Source: Phycisphaerales bacterium | GTDB lineage: Bacteria > Planctomycetota > Phycisphaerae > Sedimentisphaerales > Anaerobacaceae | Direction of reading: 5' to 3' | Length of the DNA: 64,000 nucleotides | Assembly: GCA_030602885.1 (NCBI GenBank) | Contig: JAUVYV010000009.1 | Span: forward strand, 25,950-89,949 | Shown: piece by piece, positions 16,920 to 25,681 of the stretch | Numbering within the stretch: the stretch's first letter is position 1 | Layout of the letters: the number at the start of each line of letters is the position of its first letter | The notes under the pieces: model-generated | Told to the model about the DNA's origin: nothing | Databases searched by the model: none | The model's input: only the letters and a program-made list of their open reading frames with translations | Program-made: the position numbers and the translations under genes

Positions 16920-18754
16920 TGTTGGTTTTGTTCTTCTTTGAGCATTTTTTCTTCAATCTGCTTGAATTGCTCAGCCAGCTTTGGCCTTTCATTTCTTATG
17001 CGGGCGAGAAGCGTTTGTCTCAGTTCGAGGGCATACTGCCGGTCATTGAAGAAATCGAGCAGAGCATTGTATCTTTGTACGGCAAATGGCGGCAATTCAA
17101 CTCTCTCTTCGTCGGAGTATGCCTTTTGGTAGTCGTGCCATAATTGTTCGGCCATTTGCTCTCTGCCGAATGCCTCATCGTCGTCATGGACGGCATATCT
17201 GAAGTAGGCCTCGCGAAGCATCGTTTGTATGATTTCCACAGCGTTGCGTATGGTGATGGTTTCCAGCTCTTCGCTGAGGCGTTTTCTCACGTAGAGCTCG
17301 ACGGAAGGATTCTTGAATTCGTCTCGAGAATATGTCCGGCGCAATTGACTGTAGATTACTTGCGCCTGGCCTCTATGACCGGCCTGATAAAATAACATAA
17401 CAGCGTTCTTGAGCATGTTTCTGTGGCCGATTTGATGGGAGTTCTCAAAATCCGTGTTTGGCTCTGAATACTTTTCGATGATGTCAAGAATGGCTCGGTT
17501 GTATGATTCAAGCATTCTAAGATCCGGACGCAGATAGATTTGTTTGACGGGCGTTTCAGGTGTCCGGTCGGCGAACCGGCTTTGTGAAGCCGAGTCGGTA
17601 CTCTGCCGAGATATAGTCTCATAGATGAATATCTTGCCGTAGCGGAAGAGGTTCTGGAGACTGTGCGCTACAATTCGGTCTGTGTTGACCTCGTCAGCAG
17701 AGTACTCTTTTCTGCCGGGTGTCTTGACTCCTTTCTTACCGGCGACTCTGAGGCCTTTTACAGCCCAGTAGATGGCATGGGCGTCGGGGTGTCGCCAGTC
17801 AAGAGGGACACGGGAATTGGGGTCGGACAGGTCGTTGAGGGGACCATAGGTCTGGTTTAGCTCGTGCATCAGGACGGGGTCGAGTTTCCATATATTGCGA
17901 AGGTAATAGGCCTTGGCGAAGATGTCGAAGTCGCGCAGGGCCTTGGCGCCTCTGAAATCATCAATCACCTGAAAGGCAGCAGGGTCGAACTTTGCCGGAT
18001 TCTGCCTGAGAGCCAGATAGTTGTTGACAAACTCATCATCATTTTCGAAGGTCTTGTCGGCGGATTTCAGCGCCTTGATAAATGGGCTGATGTTCGGGTC
18101 GCCGGCAACGTCCTGCCGGCGTGTGGCCGCTTCGGAAAGGGCTTCGAAGTAAGCATTATCGACGCCATCGAGACCGGTGCTGTCCGAAGGTCTCAGCAGC
18201 GGCTCCATTGCCTGAGCAAGCTGAAGCTTATAGTATTTCTGGGCGTCATCGGCGATGCCTCCGATTTTGTGCTGGAATATTCTGGCCAATTCCCTGTAAA
18301 GCAACATCGCCCTGGGGTTCAGAGGAATTCCCTTGTCGCGGAGCAGCTCGTAGCCGTTCTTTATCCATCTCCATCTCTGGTCGGGTTGTTCCGCGGGGAT
18401 GGCGACAGAGATGTTATAGGCCATGTTCCAGGCCTGGAACTCCCAGACCTGAGCGAACCTTGGCTGCAGGACGGATATCCACTCGGCGAGCTGCTTTGCG
18501 TCGAAGAACTGTCCCTGCTCTTTGAGTCGGTCGGCCCGCATCCACAGCACATCGACGAGAAGTCCTCTGAAAGCACCCATAGCAACGGTTGCAAAGGCCA
18601 GCGAGGGCGGCGCATTTTCCAGCGGCTCGTTGCTTATCAGCTTCATCTGCTGTCGCTGTGCATTTATGAAGTCTAACTGTGATCCTGCGGTGATAATGAG
18701 AGCAGCCGCAAGTGCGAGTGAAATGCCACAAATTAGTATGTCACGCAAACGCAT
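16916..18754 (-). CDS. Membrane-anchored helical-repeat protein of unknown function
   Basis: 612 aa. One N-terminal membrane anchor or uncleaved signal (residues 5-25, LICGISLALAAALIITAG) is followed by a largely alpha-helical, aromatic-rich domain with TPR-like character (DVLWMRADRLKEQGQFFDAK, RFAQVWEFQAWNMAYN). I do not recognise a catalytic motif. It lies downstream of an ABC exporter pair (91 bp after the permease gene) and overlaps uvrD by four bases. The frequent WMRAD...WEFQAWN pattern suggests a conserved, lineage-restricted family that may work at the cell envelope with the ABC transporter; this is inference from position only. Confidence 0.6.
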   Translation of the reverse strand: MRLRDILICGISLALAAALIITAGSQLDFINAQRQQMKLISNEPLENAPPSLAFATVAMGAFRGLLVDVLWMRADRLKEQGQFFDAKQLAEWISVLQPRFAQVWEFQAWNMAYNISVAIPAEQPDQRWRWIKNGYELLRDKGIPLNPRAMLLYRELARIFQHKIGGIADDAQKYYKLQLAQAMEPLLRPSDSTGLDGVDNAYFEALSEAATRRQDVAGDPNISPFIKALKSADKTFENDDEFVNNYLALRQNPAKFDPAAFQVIDDFRGAKALRDFDIFAKAYYLRNIWKLDPVLMHELNQTYGPLNDLSDPNSRVPLDWRHPDAHAIYWAVKGLRVAGKKGVKTPGRKEYSADEVNTDRIVAHSLQNLFRYGKIFIYETISRQSTDSASQSRFADRTPETPVKQIYLRPDLRMLESYNRAILDIIEKYSEPNTDFENSHQIGHRNMLKNAVMLFYQAGHRGQAQVIYSQLRRTYSRDEFKNPSVELYVRKRLSEELETITIRNAVEIIQTMLREAYFRYAVHDDDEAFGREQMAEQLWHDYQKAYSDEERVELPPFAVQRYNALLDFFNDRQYALELRQTLLARIRNERPKLAEQFKQIEEKMLKEEQNQQ

Positions 18755-18845
18755 GTTTCAGTGAACAGAATACAGCCATGGGCCGATATCAGCCCGGGAT
18801 TTTCGGGACACCAGACGTTTCTCGGTAAACGAACAAATAGTAACG

Positions 18846-20225
18846 TCAGACCGTCGCTTTTGCAACCTCTCGACGGCTGAAAATGAACATCGCAAGAAGC
18901 ACCAGCAGCACAGTTTTGACACAGACCGTGGACAGCGCAAGCTTTGCCAGCAACGACCAGCTCAACAGTCTGCCCGGGACCAGAAACGCCGAGGCGCTGA
19001 ATTTGTCGAATTGCGGCATCAGCTCAATAAGTGATTTGAAGATATAATTGTAGAAGCCGCTGATGTTCTCACTTACATACTCGAACGATTCGAGTATGAA
19101 ACCGCTGGTGTTTGCGATGAGAAAGACCGAGAGAGAAAGCAGTATGGCGACGGCAAAGGAGAGGAACGTTGCGGCCAGCAAACCCAGTGCGGCAAGGAAT
19201 ATCAACCGCAGGCCGATGAGTATAACCGCTCTGACGAAGTTTGCGGTGAACGTATCGGCTTTATACAGCAGCTCGAGGCCATCCTCAGGCGGGAATATCA
19301 CGACGGTATCGTTGAGCGGCACATTCAGGAATGCAACGACCAGATAACCGTCATCGGCGACGGCATCGGCCGGCACCTCTATTTCGTAGAACGTGCGGAT
19401 GAGGTCTTTTCTGTCGATGCTATAAATGGGTGTCTTTATTCCGGTGCCATATCTGATTTGGCGGTCGTCGCCGATGAGCCATCTGCTATAGATGGCCAGA
19501 TCCGGAGGATTGACGGCGACATCGTATTTGAATCGTACAAAGAGGGGCTGGTTCGGGTCCTGGGGTTTTACGTTTTGGAATTGCCAAAGCAGCTCTGTGC
19601 CGACCGGTGCGGCGCGTTTACTGAGCTCGATTCGTCGGCGCAGCTCACCTTTATAGCCCCTTAATGCGCCAAGATTTTTTTCAAGGCCGTTTGGGAGCTG
19701 CCTGTTTTTCTTGAGTTTTTCGAACTCGCGCTCGACGTCCGCGGAGACGTCTTGTTCGGCAGGTTTTAGACTTGCTCTTGCGGTGTAGAATTCGTTCCTG
19801 ACCTGTGTGAGCTGCTCTTCGTCTGCTTTGATGAAATTGGGCATGTTTACGGCGATGGCGTAAATGATGCCGCCGAACAGAGCCAGCAGGATGGTGTCGA
19901 GCAGAATGATTCCGAGCAGTTTTCCGAGGATGAGCTGATAACGGCGTATTGGTTTAGTCAGGACGGTGTATATCTGTCGCCGGCTCAGGTCGTTTGCCAG
20001 GGTATAGATGGATGCTATGATCGTAAAAAGGCAAAGCAGAAAGCTGGTCAGCGACAGGCCATAGCTTACGAACGTCTGGAGCCGGCCTTTGAGGGTGCCG
20101 TCGCCCGTCATCTTGAAGCCCATCACAGGCAGCAGGATAAGCAGCAGGACTGTAAAGACAGCGGCGATTTTCATTCGCAGGGCCTGCTTGATTGTGTTGA
20201 CAGCGACAGCCCAGATTTTACGCAT
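18846..20225 (-). CDS. ABC-2 type transporter permease
   Basis: Membrane subunit of an ABC-2 exporter, about 459 aa. The start is the ATG at 20225, giving MRKIWAVAVNTIKQALRMK; the ATG overlaps the stop of the ATP-binding gene by eight bases, so the pair is translationally coupled. There are hydrophobic segments near residues 20-40, 60-90 and 115-135, a large soluble domain in the middle (about 140-330, including DRKDLIRTFYEIEVPADAV), and three or more C-terminal helices. The N-terminal DLSRRQIYTVLTKPIRRYQLILGK is characteristic of ABC-2 permeases. The exported substrate is unknown. Confidence 0.85.
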   Translation of the reverse strand: MRKIWAVAVNTIKQALRMKIAAVFTVLLLILLPVMGFKMTGDGTLKGRLQTFVSYGLSLTSFLLCLFTIIASIYTLANDLSRRQIYTVLTKPIRRYQLILGKLLGIILLDTILLALFGGIIYAIAVNMPNFIKADEEQLTQVRNEFYTARASLKPAEQDVSADVEREFEKLKKNRQLPNGLEKNLGALRGYKGELRRRIELSKRAAPVGTELLWQFQNVKPQDPNQPLFVRFKYDVAVNPPDLAIYSRWLIGDDRQIRYGTGIKTPIYSIDRKDLIRTFYEIEVPADAVADDGYLVVAFLNVPLNDTVVIFPPEDGLELLYKADTFTANFVRAVILIGLRLIFLAALGLLAATFLSFAVAILLSLSVFLIANTSGFILESFEYVSENISGFYNYIFKSLIELMPQFDKFSASAFLVPGRLLSWSLLAKLALSTVCVKTVLLVLLAMFIFSRREVAKATV

Positions 20226-21459
20226 TGCTTGAATCTCCGCCGTTTTCGTCTTTTTGCTGCTGTTTTTCTTTTGGCTGTGAGGGGCCCGTGAGGCGATCCA
20301 GGATGTTGTCCCCGGCTGCTTGTTGTTCATCCTCCTGAGCTTGAACCGGCTCTTCTCGGTCGCTACTGACGGTCTCGGGCTGGGCGTCTTCGGTGAGCTT
20401 TCGCAACAGGTCGTCGGCAGGCATATCCTTCGAGGTTTTGACGGGATGAACCTGTTCGGTTTGCGGAGATGCGGCCGGTCCTGAGGGCTGCGACGATACG
20501 GATGTGGAGACAAGCTTATCGAGTATGGCAGCAGGACGAGCCTTTTCTGCGGCCTGGGCGGTAAGAAAGTCGCTGATCTGTGTTTTGCTCTCTGCTCCGC
20601 TGGTGGGCAGTGCCTGCTGTCTTGCCTTTTCGACGATGCTGATGAAAAAGGTTTCGAGCTTGTCCATAGGTGAAGTCACAGCGTACTCGGCGTGCTCTCC
20701 ATCCATAATCTGCTCTATTTTTGACAGGGCGTTGTGGGTGAGATGACCTGTTGTAATCTCTGTCTTGTCCGTGCGCTGGAGCAGGTCGCGGACGTGGCCT
20801 TCGGCCTGGATTTTTCCGCCGTAGAGGATAGCGATGCGATCGCAAACATCTTCGACATCTGCGAGGAGGTGGCTGCACAAAAGGATGGTCTTACCGCGTT
20901 TTGCAAGCTCGATGATTAGGTCTTTTATCTGTCTTGTCCCGATGGGGTCGAGTCCGGTGGTTGGCTCATCGAGTATGAGCAGGTCCGGGTCGTTGATTAG
21001 GGCCTGTGCGAGTCCGATTCTTCTGGCCATGCCTTTTGAGAAGGCGCCGACTTGTCTGCTCGCGACGGCTTTGAGGCCCACCATATCGAGCAGCGCATCG
21101 GTCCTCATTTTGCGGACCTTTGTGGGCAGCTTGAAAAGTCGGCCGTAGAAATCGAGTGTTTCGGCGGCGGTAAGATATCTGTAGAGATATGACTCTTCAG
21201 GGAGGAACCCGATTCTCGTGTTGATTTTTGGGTCGGTGGCGTCTCCGCCGAGGCATAAGGCCTTGCCTTTTGTGGGATGCAGCAGGCCGAGCAGCATCTT
21301 GAGTGTGGTGGTTTTTCCTGAGCCGTTTGGCCCGAGCAGGCCGAAGACTTCGTTGGTTTGGACTTTGAAGTTGAGGTCGTCAACGGCGCAGACCTTGTTT
21401 CTGCCCCACCAGTCCGAGAATATTTTTGTCAGCGAAATGGTCTCGACGGCGTATTCCAT
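20218..21459 (-). CDS. ABC transporter ATP-binding protein with long acidic C-terminal tail
   Basis: ABC-2 exporter ATPase, about 413 aa from the ATG at 21459 (an earlier in-frame ATG at 21564 would run into the P-type ATPase gene). Walker A is GPNGSGKTTTLKM, the signature is FSKGMARRIGLAQAL, Walker B is LLILDEPTTGLDP, and the H-loop is LLCSHLLADVEDVCD. After the about 300-residue ATPase comes a hydrophilic, low-complexity extension of roughly 110 residues rich in Q, E, S and P with repeated ILDKL/ILDRL-like motifs. That tail is not part of standard ABC-2 ATPases and may bind a partner. It directly precedes the permease gene. Confidence 0.88.
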   Translation of the reverse strand: MEYAVETISLTKIFSDWWGRNKVCAVDDLNFKVQTNEVFGLLGPNGSGKTTTLKMLLGLLHPTKGKALCLGGDATDPKINTRIGFLPEESYLYRYLTAAETLDFYGRLFKLPTKVRKMRTDALLDMVGLKAVASRQVGAFSKGMARRIGLAQALINDPDLLILDEPTTGLDPIGTRQIKDLIIELAKRGKTILLCSHLLADVEDVCDRIAILYGGKIQAEGHVRDLLQRTDKTEITTGHLTHNALSKIEQIMDGEHAEYAVTSPMDKLETFFISIVEKARQQALPTSGAESKTQISDFLTAQAAEKARPAAILDKLVSTSVSSQPSGPAASPQTEQVHPVKTSKDMPADDLLRKLTEDAQPETVSSDREEPVQAQEDEQQAAGDNILDRLTGPSQPKEKQQQKDENGGDSSNA

Positions 21460-21484
21460 AATTTCCGTTGGGTTATGCTGAATT

Positions 21485-23413
21485 TCAGTGAATGTGATGC
21501 TGCAGCTCTTCGCCGTGCCGGACAAGCCGAGCGCTGTTAAAGATGACGACCAATGAGCTGGCAAAATGCAGGAACGCAGCGAGCATCGGCATAATCAGAA
21601 AGAATAGTGAGATACCGGCAACAATGAAGGTAATACCGAAGGCGAGGTTCCAGTTGATAACGGACCTGGTTCTTCTGGAGAGCCGGACGAGTGCCGGCAG
21701 CCGGTTAAGGTCGTTGCTCATAAGAGCAATGGAGGCCGAGTTGATAGCGATGTCACTTCCTGCGGCACCCATTGCGATTCCGAGGTCGCCGGCGGTGAGT
21801 GCCGGTGCATCGTTTATTCCGTCACCGACAACGACAACGGTATGTCCCTGTCCTCTGATTTGCTCGACGATTGCGAGCTTGTCCTGGGGCAGGCAGTGTG
21901 CTTTGTAGTCTGTACACCCAAGCTCAGCAGCGACGCGGCCGGCGACTTCATCTCTGTCACCTGTGAGCATAGTGACTCTTTTGATGCCGAGCTCTGTGAG
22001 ATTCTTGATGGCGTGCTGCGCTTCGGGTCTTGTTTTGTCCTGGAGTCCAATCCAGCCGATGCATCTGTTTCCTTTGGCAACGTAAAGTGTGCTGAAGCCC
22101 TGCTCTTCGTGAAGCTCAGGCCCGCTGACCCGGTTCATATCGACGCTGTTTTCTTTCAGAAAGGTGTCTCTGCCGACAAGAATTGGCGCCGAATCGACGG
22201 TTGCGGTGACACCTTTTCCGGGAGTTTCGCTGAAATCCTCGGAGCCGGGCAGAGTAAGGTTTGCCTCTTTGGCGACTTCCTGCAGGGCCCTTGCAGCCGG
22301 GTGTTTGCTCATTTTTTCAGCGGCGGCTGCGAAGGTGAGCAGCTCGGACGGTTCGGTGCCTTCGGCCGGCGTGAGCTTGGTGACGTAGAGTCGGCCGGTG
22401 GTGACTGTGCCGGTTTTGTCGAAGACCATGGCGGTCATTTTTCCGGCGACCTCGAGGTCGGCGACGTTTTTGACAAGGATGCCGAGACGTGCGGCAGCAG
22501 AGACAGCGGCAACCACGGCGGTCGGTGTCGCCAGAATCAGCGCACAGGGACATCCGATGACGAGTATTGTTATAGCGTAATCGATGTTCCTGGTAAAGAA
22601 CAGGACGATGCCTGCTATCATCAGGATGGTGGGGGTGTACCATTTGACGTATCGGTCAATGATTCTCATGATGGGGATCTTGGTCTGCTCGGCCTGCATT
22701 ATGAGCGACTGGACCTTTCCGAGGGTGGTGTCCTTTCCGGCTTTCGTGACGGTGATGTCGAGCATGCCGGTCAGATTGCTGGTGCCGGCGAAGACCTGCA
22801 TACCCGGGACTTTGTCCACGGGAAGCGATTCACCCGTGATTGTAGCTTCGTTTACGGAGCTGAGTCCGTTTGTGACTTCGCCGTCAACGGGTATGTTGTC
22901 TCCGGGCCGGACTCTTACCTTGTCACCGGTTCGCAATTGGCTTACCTTGCTCTCTTTTTCAGAGCCGTCGGCCATGACTTTGTTCGCCATTTTGGGGGTT
23001 AGCTTGATGAGCGATTCGATAGAGGCGCGTGCGCCGAGGGCGGTTCTGCTTTCCATAAGCTCGCTGAGGAGCATAAAGAAGGCGACGATACCGGCTTCAA
23101 CGTATCTCTGTGTTGCGATAGCGGCGACGATTGCCAGGGCCACCAGCTCATCCATATGAGCTTCTCTTCGGATGAAGCTCTTGACGGCGTGCAGGATGAT
23201 TGGAGCACCGAGGAGGATGGCGCCGGCCATTGCAAGAATGTCGGCGTGAAAGCTGTCGGTGCCGTAGAGGAATTTTGCTTTTGCTATGATTCCGTTTAGC
23301 AACAGGACGCCGCCGGCGAGAGTCCCGAGCAGAGCGATGCTGACACGAATCTGTTTTCCGTGCGTGTGCTCGAGGTCGATATCCTGCTTAAAATGTAAAT
23401 GCTGATGCGCCAT
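21485..23413 (-). CDS. P1B-type heavy-metal-transporting ATPase
   Basis: Metal efflux pump of 642 aa. The phosphorylation motif is DKTGTVTTG, the transmembrane metal site is CPC in VIGCPCALILATPT, with TGES in the actuator domain (ATITGESLPVDK), HP as SKHPAARAL and GDGINDAPAL in the hinge. There is no N-terminal CxxC heavy-metal-associated domain; the N terminus instead is His-rich (MAHQHLHFKQDIDLEHTHGK) and the C terminus ends ELQHHIH. A CPC site suits Zn, Cd, Pb or Cu. The last helix (ASSLVVIFNSARL) does not match the classical CopA or ZntA signatures clearly, so the metal is undecided. It follows hflK by 23 bp. Confidence 0.9.
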   Translation of the reverse strand: MAHQHLHFKQDIDLEHTHGKQIRVSIALLGTLAGGVLLLNGIIAKAKFLYGTDSFHADILAMAGAILLGAPIILHAVKSFIRREAHMDELVALAIVAAIATQRYVEAGIVAFFMLLSELMESRTALGARASIESLIKLTPKMANKVMADGSEKESKVSQLRTGDKVRVRPGDNIPVDGEVTNGLSSVNEATITGESLPVDKVPGMQVFAGTSNLTGMLDITVTKAGKDTTLGKVQSLIMQAEQTKIPIMRIIDRYVKWYTPTILMIAGIVLFFTRNIDYAITILVIGCPCALILATPTAVVAAVSAAARLGILVKNVADLEVAGKMTAMVFDKTGTVTTGRLYVTKLTPAEGTEPSELLTFAAAAEKMSKHPAARALQEVAKEANLTLPGSEDFSETPGKGVTATVDSAPILVGRDTFLKENSVDMNRVSGPELHEEQGFSTLYVAKGNRCIGWIGLQDKTRPEAQHAIKNLTELGIKRVTMLTGDRDEVAGRVAAELGCTDYKAHCLPQDKLAIVEQIRGQGHTVVVVGDGINDAPALTAGDLGIAMGAAGSDIAINSASIALMSNDLNRLPALVRLSRRTRSVINWNLAFGITFIVAGISLFFLIMPMLAAFLHFASSLVVIFNSARLVRHGEELQHHIH

Positions 23414-23436
23414 AATAGTTCTTATTCGCTTTAGTG

Positions 23437-24750
23437 CTATTGTTGCTGTTCGGATTTTTTCTTCAATGTCGGGTCTCTGCTGATCTGTATTCTGATTTCG
23501 GCGCCTTTGGCCCCTTCGGTGGGCTGAATAATGACCGTTTCATCAACGTTCTCGAGTACCTGTTCGATTGCGTCCTGGTAGATTTTCTGGATGACGAGCC
23601 TGGGTCGTTTTCGGTATTCGGGCAGGATTTGTGCAACGTAGTCGGCGTTTGCCTTTGCATTTTCGACGACCTGTGTTCGGTAGGCCTGGGCCTGGGCGAT
23701 TCTCTCCTGGGCTTCACCTGCAAGCCGGTCCCAGAGCAGCTCGAGCTGCTCGTTGCTTAGATTGTTGTTTTGCAGTGCGTCAACGAGCTTCTCGGCGACG
23801 AGACCTGCCGTTTCGCTGAGGGCTTTTTCGGCGTAAAGTTTTGCTTCGGAGATGGTTTTCTGTTTGGCATTGCTTGCCCTCAGTGCCGCTTCGAATGCCC
23901 TTGCAACCTGTCTTGGCCAGGTGAAGCTGGTTCGCTGCAGCGAGATGACCTTTATTCCACTTTGTGTTATGTCGAGCTTGTTCTGGATGAGGCGTCTGAC
24001 GTGTTCGGTGACGGTAGCGGTCTTGTCGCTCATTGCGTCTTTGATGGTGTAGTTGACCATAGCGGTCACGACGGCGTCGGCGACGATATTTCGCAGCAGC
24101 GGTTTTGCACCGGCCTCGATGAGGTCGCCATAGTTTTGGCCTGCTTCGATTTTAGTCTCGTCAACGAATGTGTTTTTGTAGAATCGCTCGGGATTTGTTA
24201 TCTGGTAAGTGAGGACCCATTTGCTGTGTGCGATGTTGTAGTCGCTTCCTTCTGAGCCGCCGGGGACGTTACTCTGTCGTTCGCCTCGGATAATACAGTA
24301 GCCGTCAATGAGCGGGTCAAGCTCGGCGTTGACATAGACCGGCCTGGTTGGGTCTTCGATCATCTCTTCGCCCGGTTTCTGGTAATACCAGAAGGTGTTA
24401 ATGCCGAGGGCGAATTTCTTTTCCGTCGGGATTTTAATCACTTCGTGTACCGGATAGGGGAAGAGCAGCTTTTGTCCGGGGCTCAGGAGCCGGTCTTCGC
24501 CGACGCCTCGAATCTTTCCGAATCGCAGGACCAGGGCGCGCTCGTCGGACCCGATAACGCGAAAACCGGAGCCGACGAAGACGACGACAAGGATAATCAT
24601 TATTATCTTCAGCAGGGAGAAACTGACTTTGAGTGCATTCGAGAAATACCTGTAACCCTCCTGCATCTCCTGCGCGTCAAAACCCTGTCCCCGAGGGCCT
24701 GCGTCGCTCGAATTCTGAGGGGGCTGGTTGTTATTCGGCTGTTCTGTCAT
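23437..24750 (-). CDS. hflK: SPFH/band 7 protein, HflK-type
   Basis: 437-aa HflK-like subunit of the membrane complex that, in E. coli, forms a cage around FtsH protease and modulates it. Residues 1-40 are Gln/Asn-rich and cytoplasmic, a single transmembrane helix follows (LLKIIMIILVVVFVGSGFRV), then the band 7 domain (DERALVLRFGKI, GYCIIRGERQSN) and a long coiled region (AKQKTISEAKLYAEKALSE). It lies 35 bp downstream of hflC, giving hflC-hflK order, the reverse of E. coli. No ftsH is in the window. Confidence 0.85.
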   Translation of the reverse strand: MTEQPNNNQPPQNSSDAGPRGQGFDAQEMQEGYRYFSNALKVSFSLLKIIMIILVVVFVGSGFRVIGSDERALVLRFGKIRGVGEDRLLSPGQKLLFPYPVHEVIKIPTEKKFALGINTFWYYQKPGEEMIEDPTRPVYVNAELDPLIDGYCIIRGERQSNVPGGSEGSDYNIAHSKWVLTYQITNPERFYKNTFVDETKIEAGQNYGDLIEAGAKPLLRNIVADAVVTAMVNYTIKDAMSDKTATVTEHVRRLIQNKLDITQSGIKVISLQRTSFTWPRQVARAFEAALRASNAKQKTISEAKLYAEKALSETAGLVAEKLVDALQNNNLSNEQLELLWDRLAGEAQERIAQAQAYRTQVVENAKANADYVAQILPEYRKRPRLVIQKIYQDAIEQVLENVDETVIIQPTEGAKGAEIRIQISRDPTLKKKSEQQQ

Positions 24751-24785
24751 ATCTTCGAATTACCGAGTCCAAAGTTATGTGAGCT

Positions 24786-25679
24786 TTACTTCTTTGGCTC
24801 TATGTCCGGCACTTCCTTTAGCAGTTTGAACGGTTCGCTATCGGCACTAAAGACGACGGTGGACCTTTCCTGGAGTATTTTCTTCAGGGCCTCGATATTA
24901 CGCAGGAATATCGCAAAGTCGGGGTCTTCTTCGAGCATTTCGTAGTATTTCGCGGCTTCAGCGTCGCCCTGTGCTCTGATGGCCTTTGCTCTGGCTTCGG
25001 CGGCAGCGAGCAGTATTTTCTTTTTGAGGTCGGCATCGCTTTTGATTTTCCGTGCCTGCGCTTGTCCTTCGGTAATGGTGGCCACGGTTTTCCGGTTTCT
25101 TTCGGCCCTCATTCTCTCGAAGACGTCCTTGCTGACGTCCTTGCTGACCTTCAACTGTTTGATTCCGAGGGTTCTTATCTCTATGCCGTAGGCGTTGCCG
25201 ACGGCGTTCTGGAGCTCAGCGAGCATTTCGTTTTCGATCTGGTCGAATTTGACGTTGTTGGGGTCGCTGTTGACGAACTCGGAGAAATAGTGACGTCCTA
25301 TTACATTGTTCTGTGCGTCACTGATATGGCTGAGGAGCTTGCTTTCGGCTTCTGTGGGGGTGCCGACGGCATTGAAGAACGCGAGCGGCTCGGCGACCCT
25401 CCAGACGATGTAGGTATTAACGATGATGGGGACAGCGCCCTTTGTCGGCGTTTCACCGAGGTCGGCTTCAAGGACCCTCATACGTGAATCGAACCTGTGT
25501 TCGGATTCGATTGGAGGGGGCCACTTGAAGTAGAGGCCGGGCTCGGTGATTTGGCGAACGGGCTTGCCGAACCTGGTCACGAGAGCGGATTCGGTTTCCC
25601 TGACCTGGAACGACACGAAGACAAGTGCCAGGACGACAAACAATATTACCAGAAAGATGACAACGGCTGCATTTCTCAT
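24786..25679 (-). CDS. hflC: SPFH/band 7 protein, HflC-type
   Basis: 297-aa HflC-like protein with an N-terminal transmembrane helix (VVIFLVILFVVLALVFVSF) followed at once by the band 7 domain (ETESALVTRFGKPVRQITEPG). The coiled-coil segment has RMRAERNRKTVATITEGQAQ and the Ala-rich AQGDAEAAKYYEMLEEDPDF, both diagnostic of HflC. Expected partner of HflK in an oligomeric membrane cage. It starts two bases after the stop of the upstream polytopic SPFH gene, so the three SPFH genes form one operon. Confidence 0.9.
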   Translation of the reverse strand: MRNAAVVIFLVILFVVLALVFVSFQVRETESALVTRFGKPVRQITEPGLYFKWPPPIESEHRFDSRMRVLEADLGETPTKGAVPIIVNTYIVWRVAEPLAFFNAVGTPTEAESKLLSHISDAQNNVIGRHYFSEFVNSDPNNVKFDQIENEMLAELQNAVGNAYGIEIRTLGIKQLKVSKDVSKDVFERMRAERNRKTVATITEGQAQARKIKSDADLKKKILLAAAEARAKAIRAQGDAEAAKYYEMLEEDPDFAIFLRNIEALKKILQERSTVVFSADSEPFKLLKEVPDIEPKK

Positions 25680-25681
25680 TT

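Noticed and set aside
21842..23002. 386-aa plus-strand open frame
   Set aside because: Shadow of the P1B ATPase gene, which has all catalytic motifs on the other strand.
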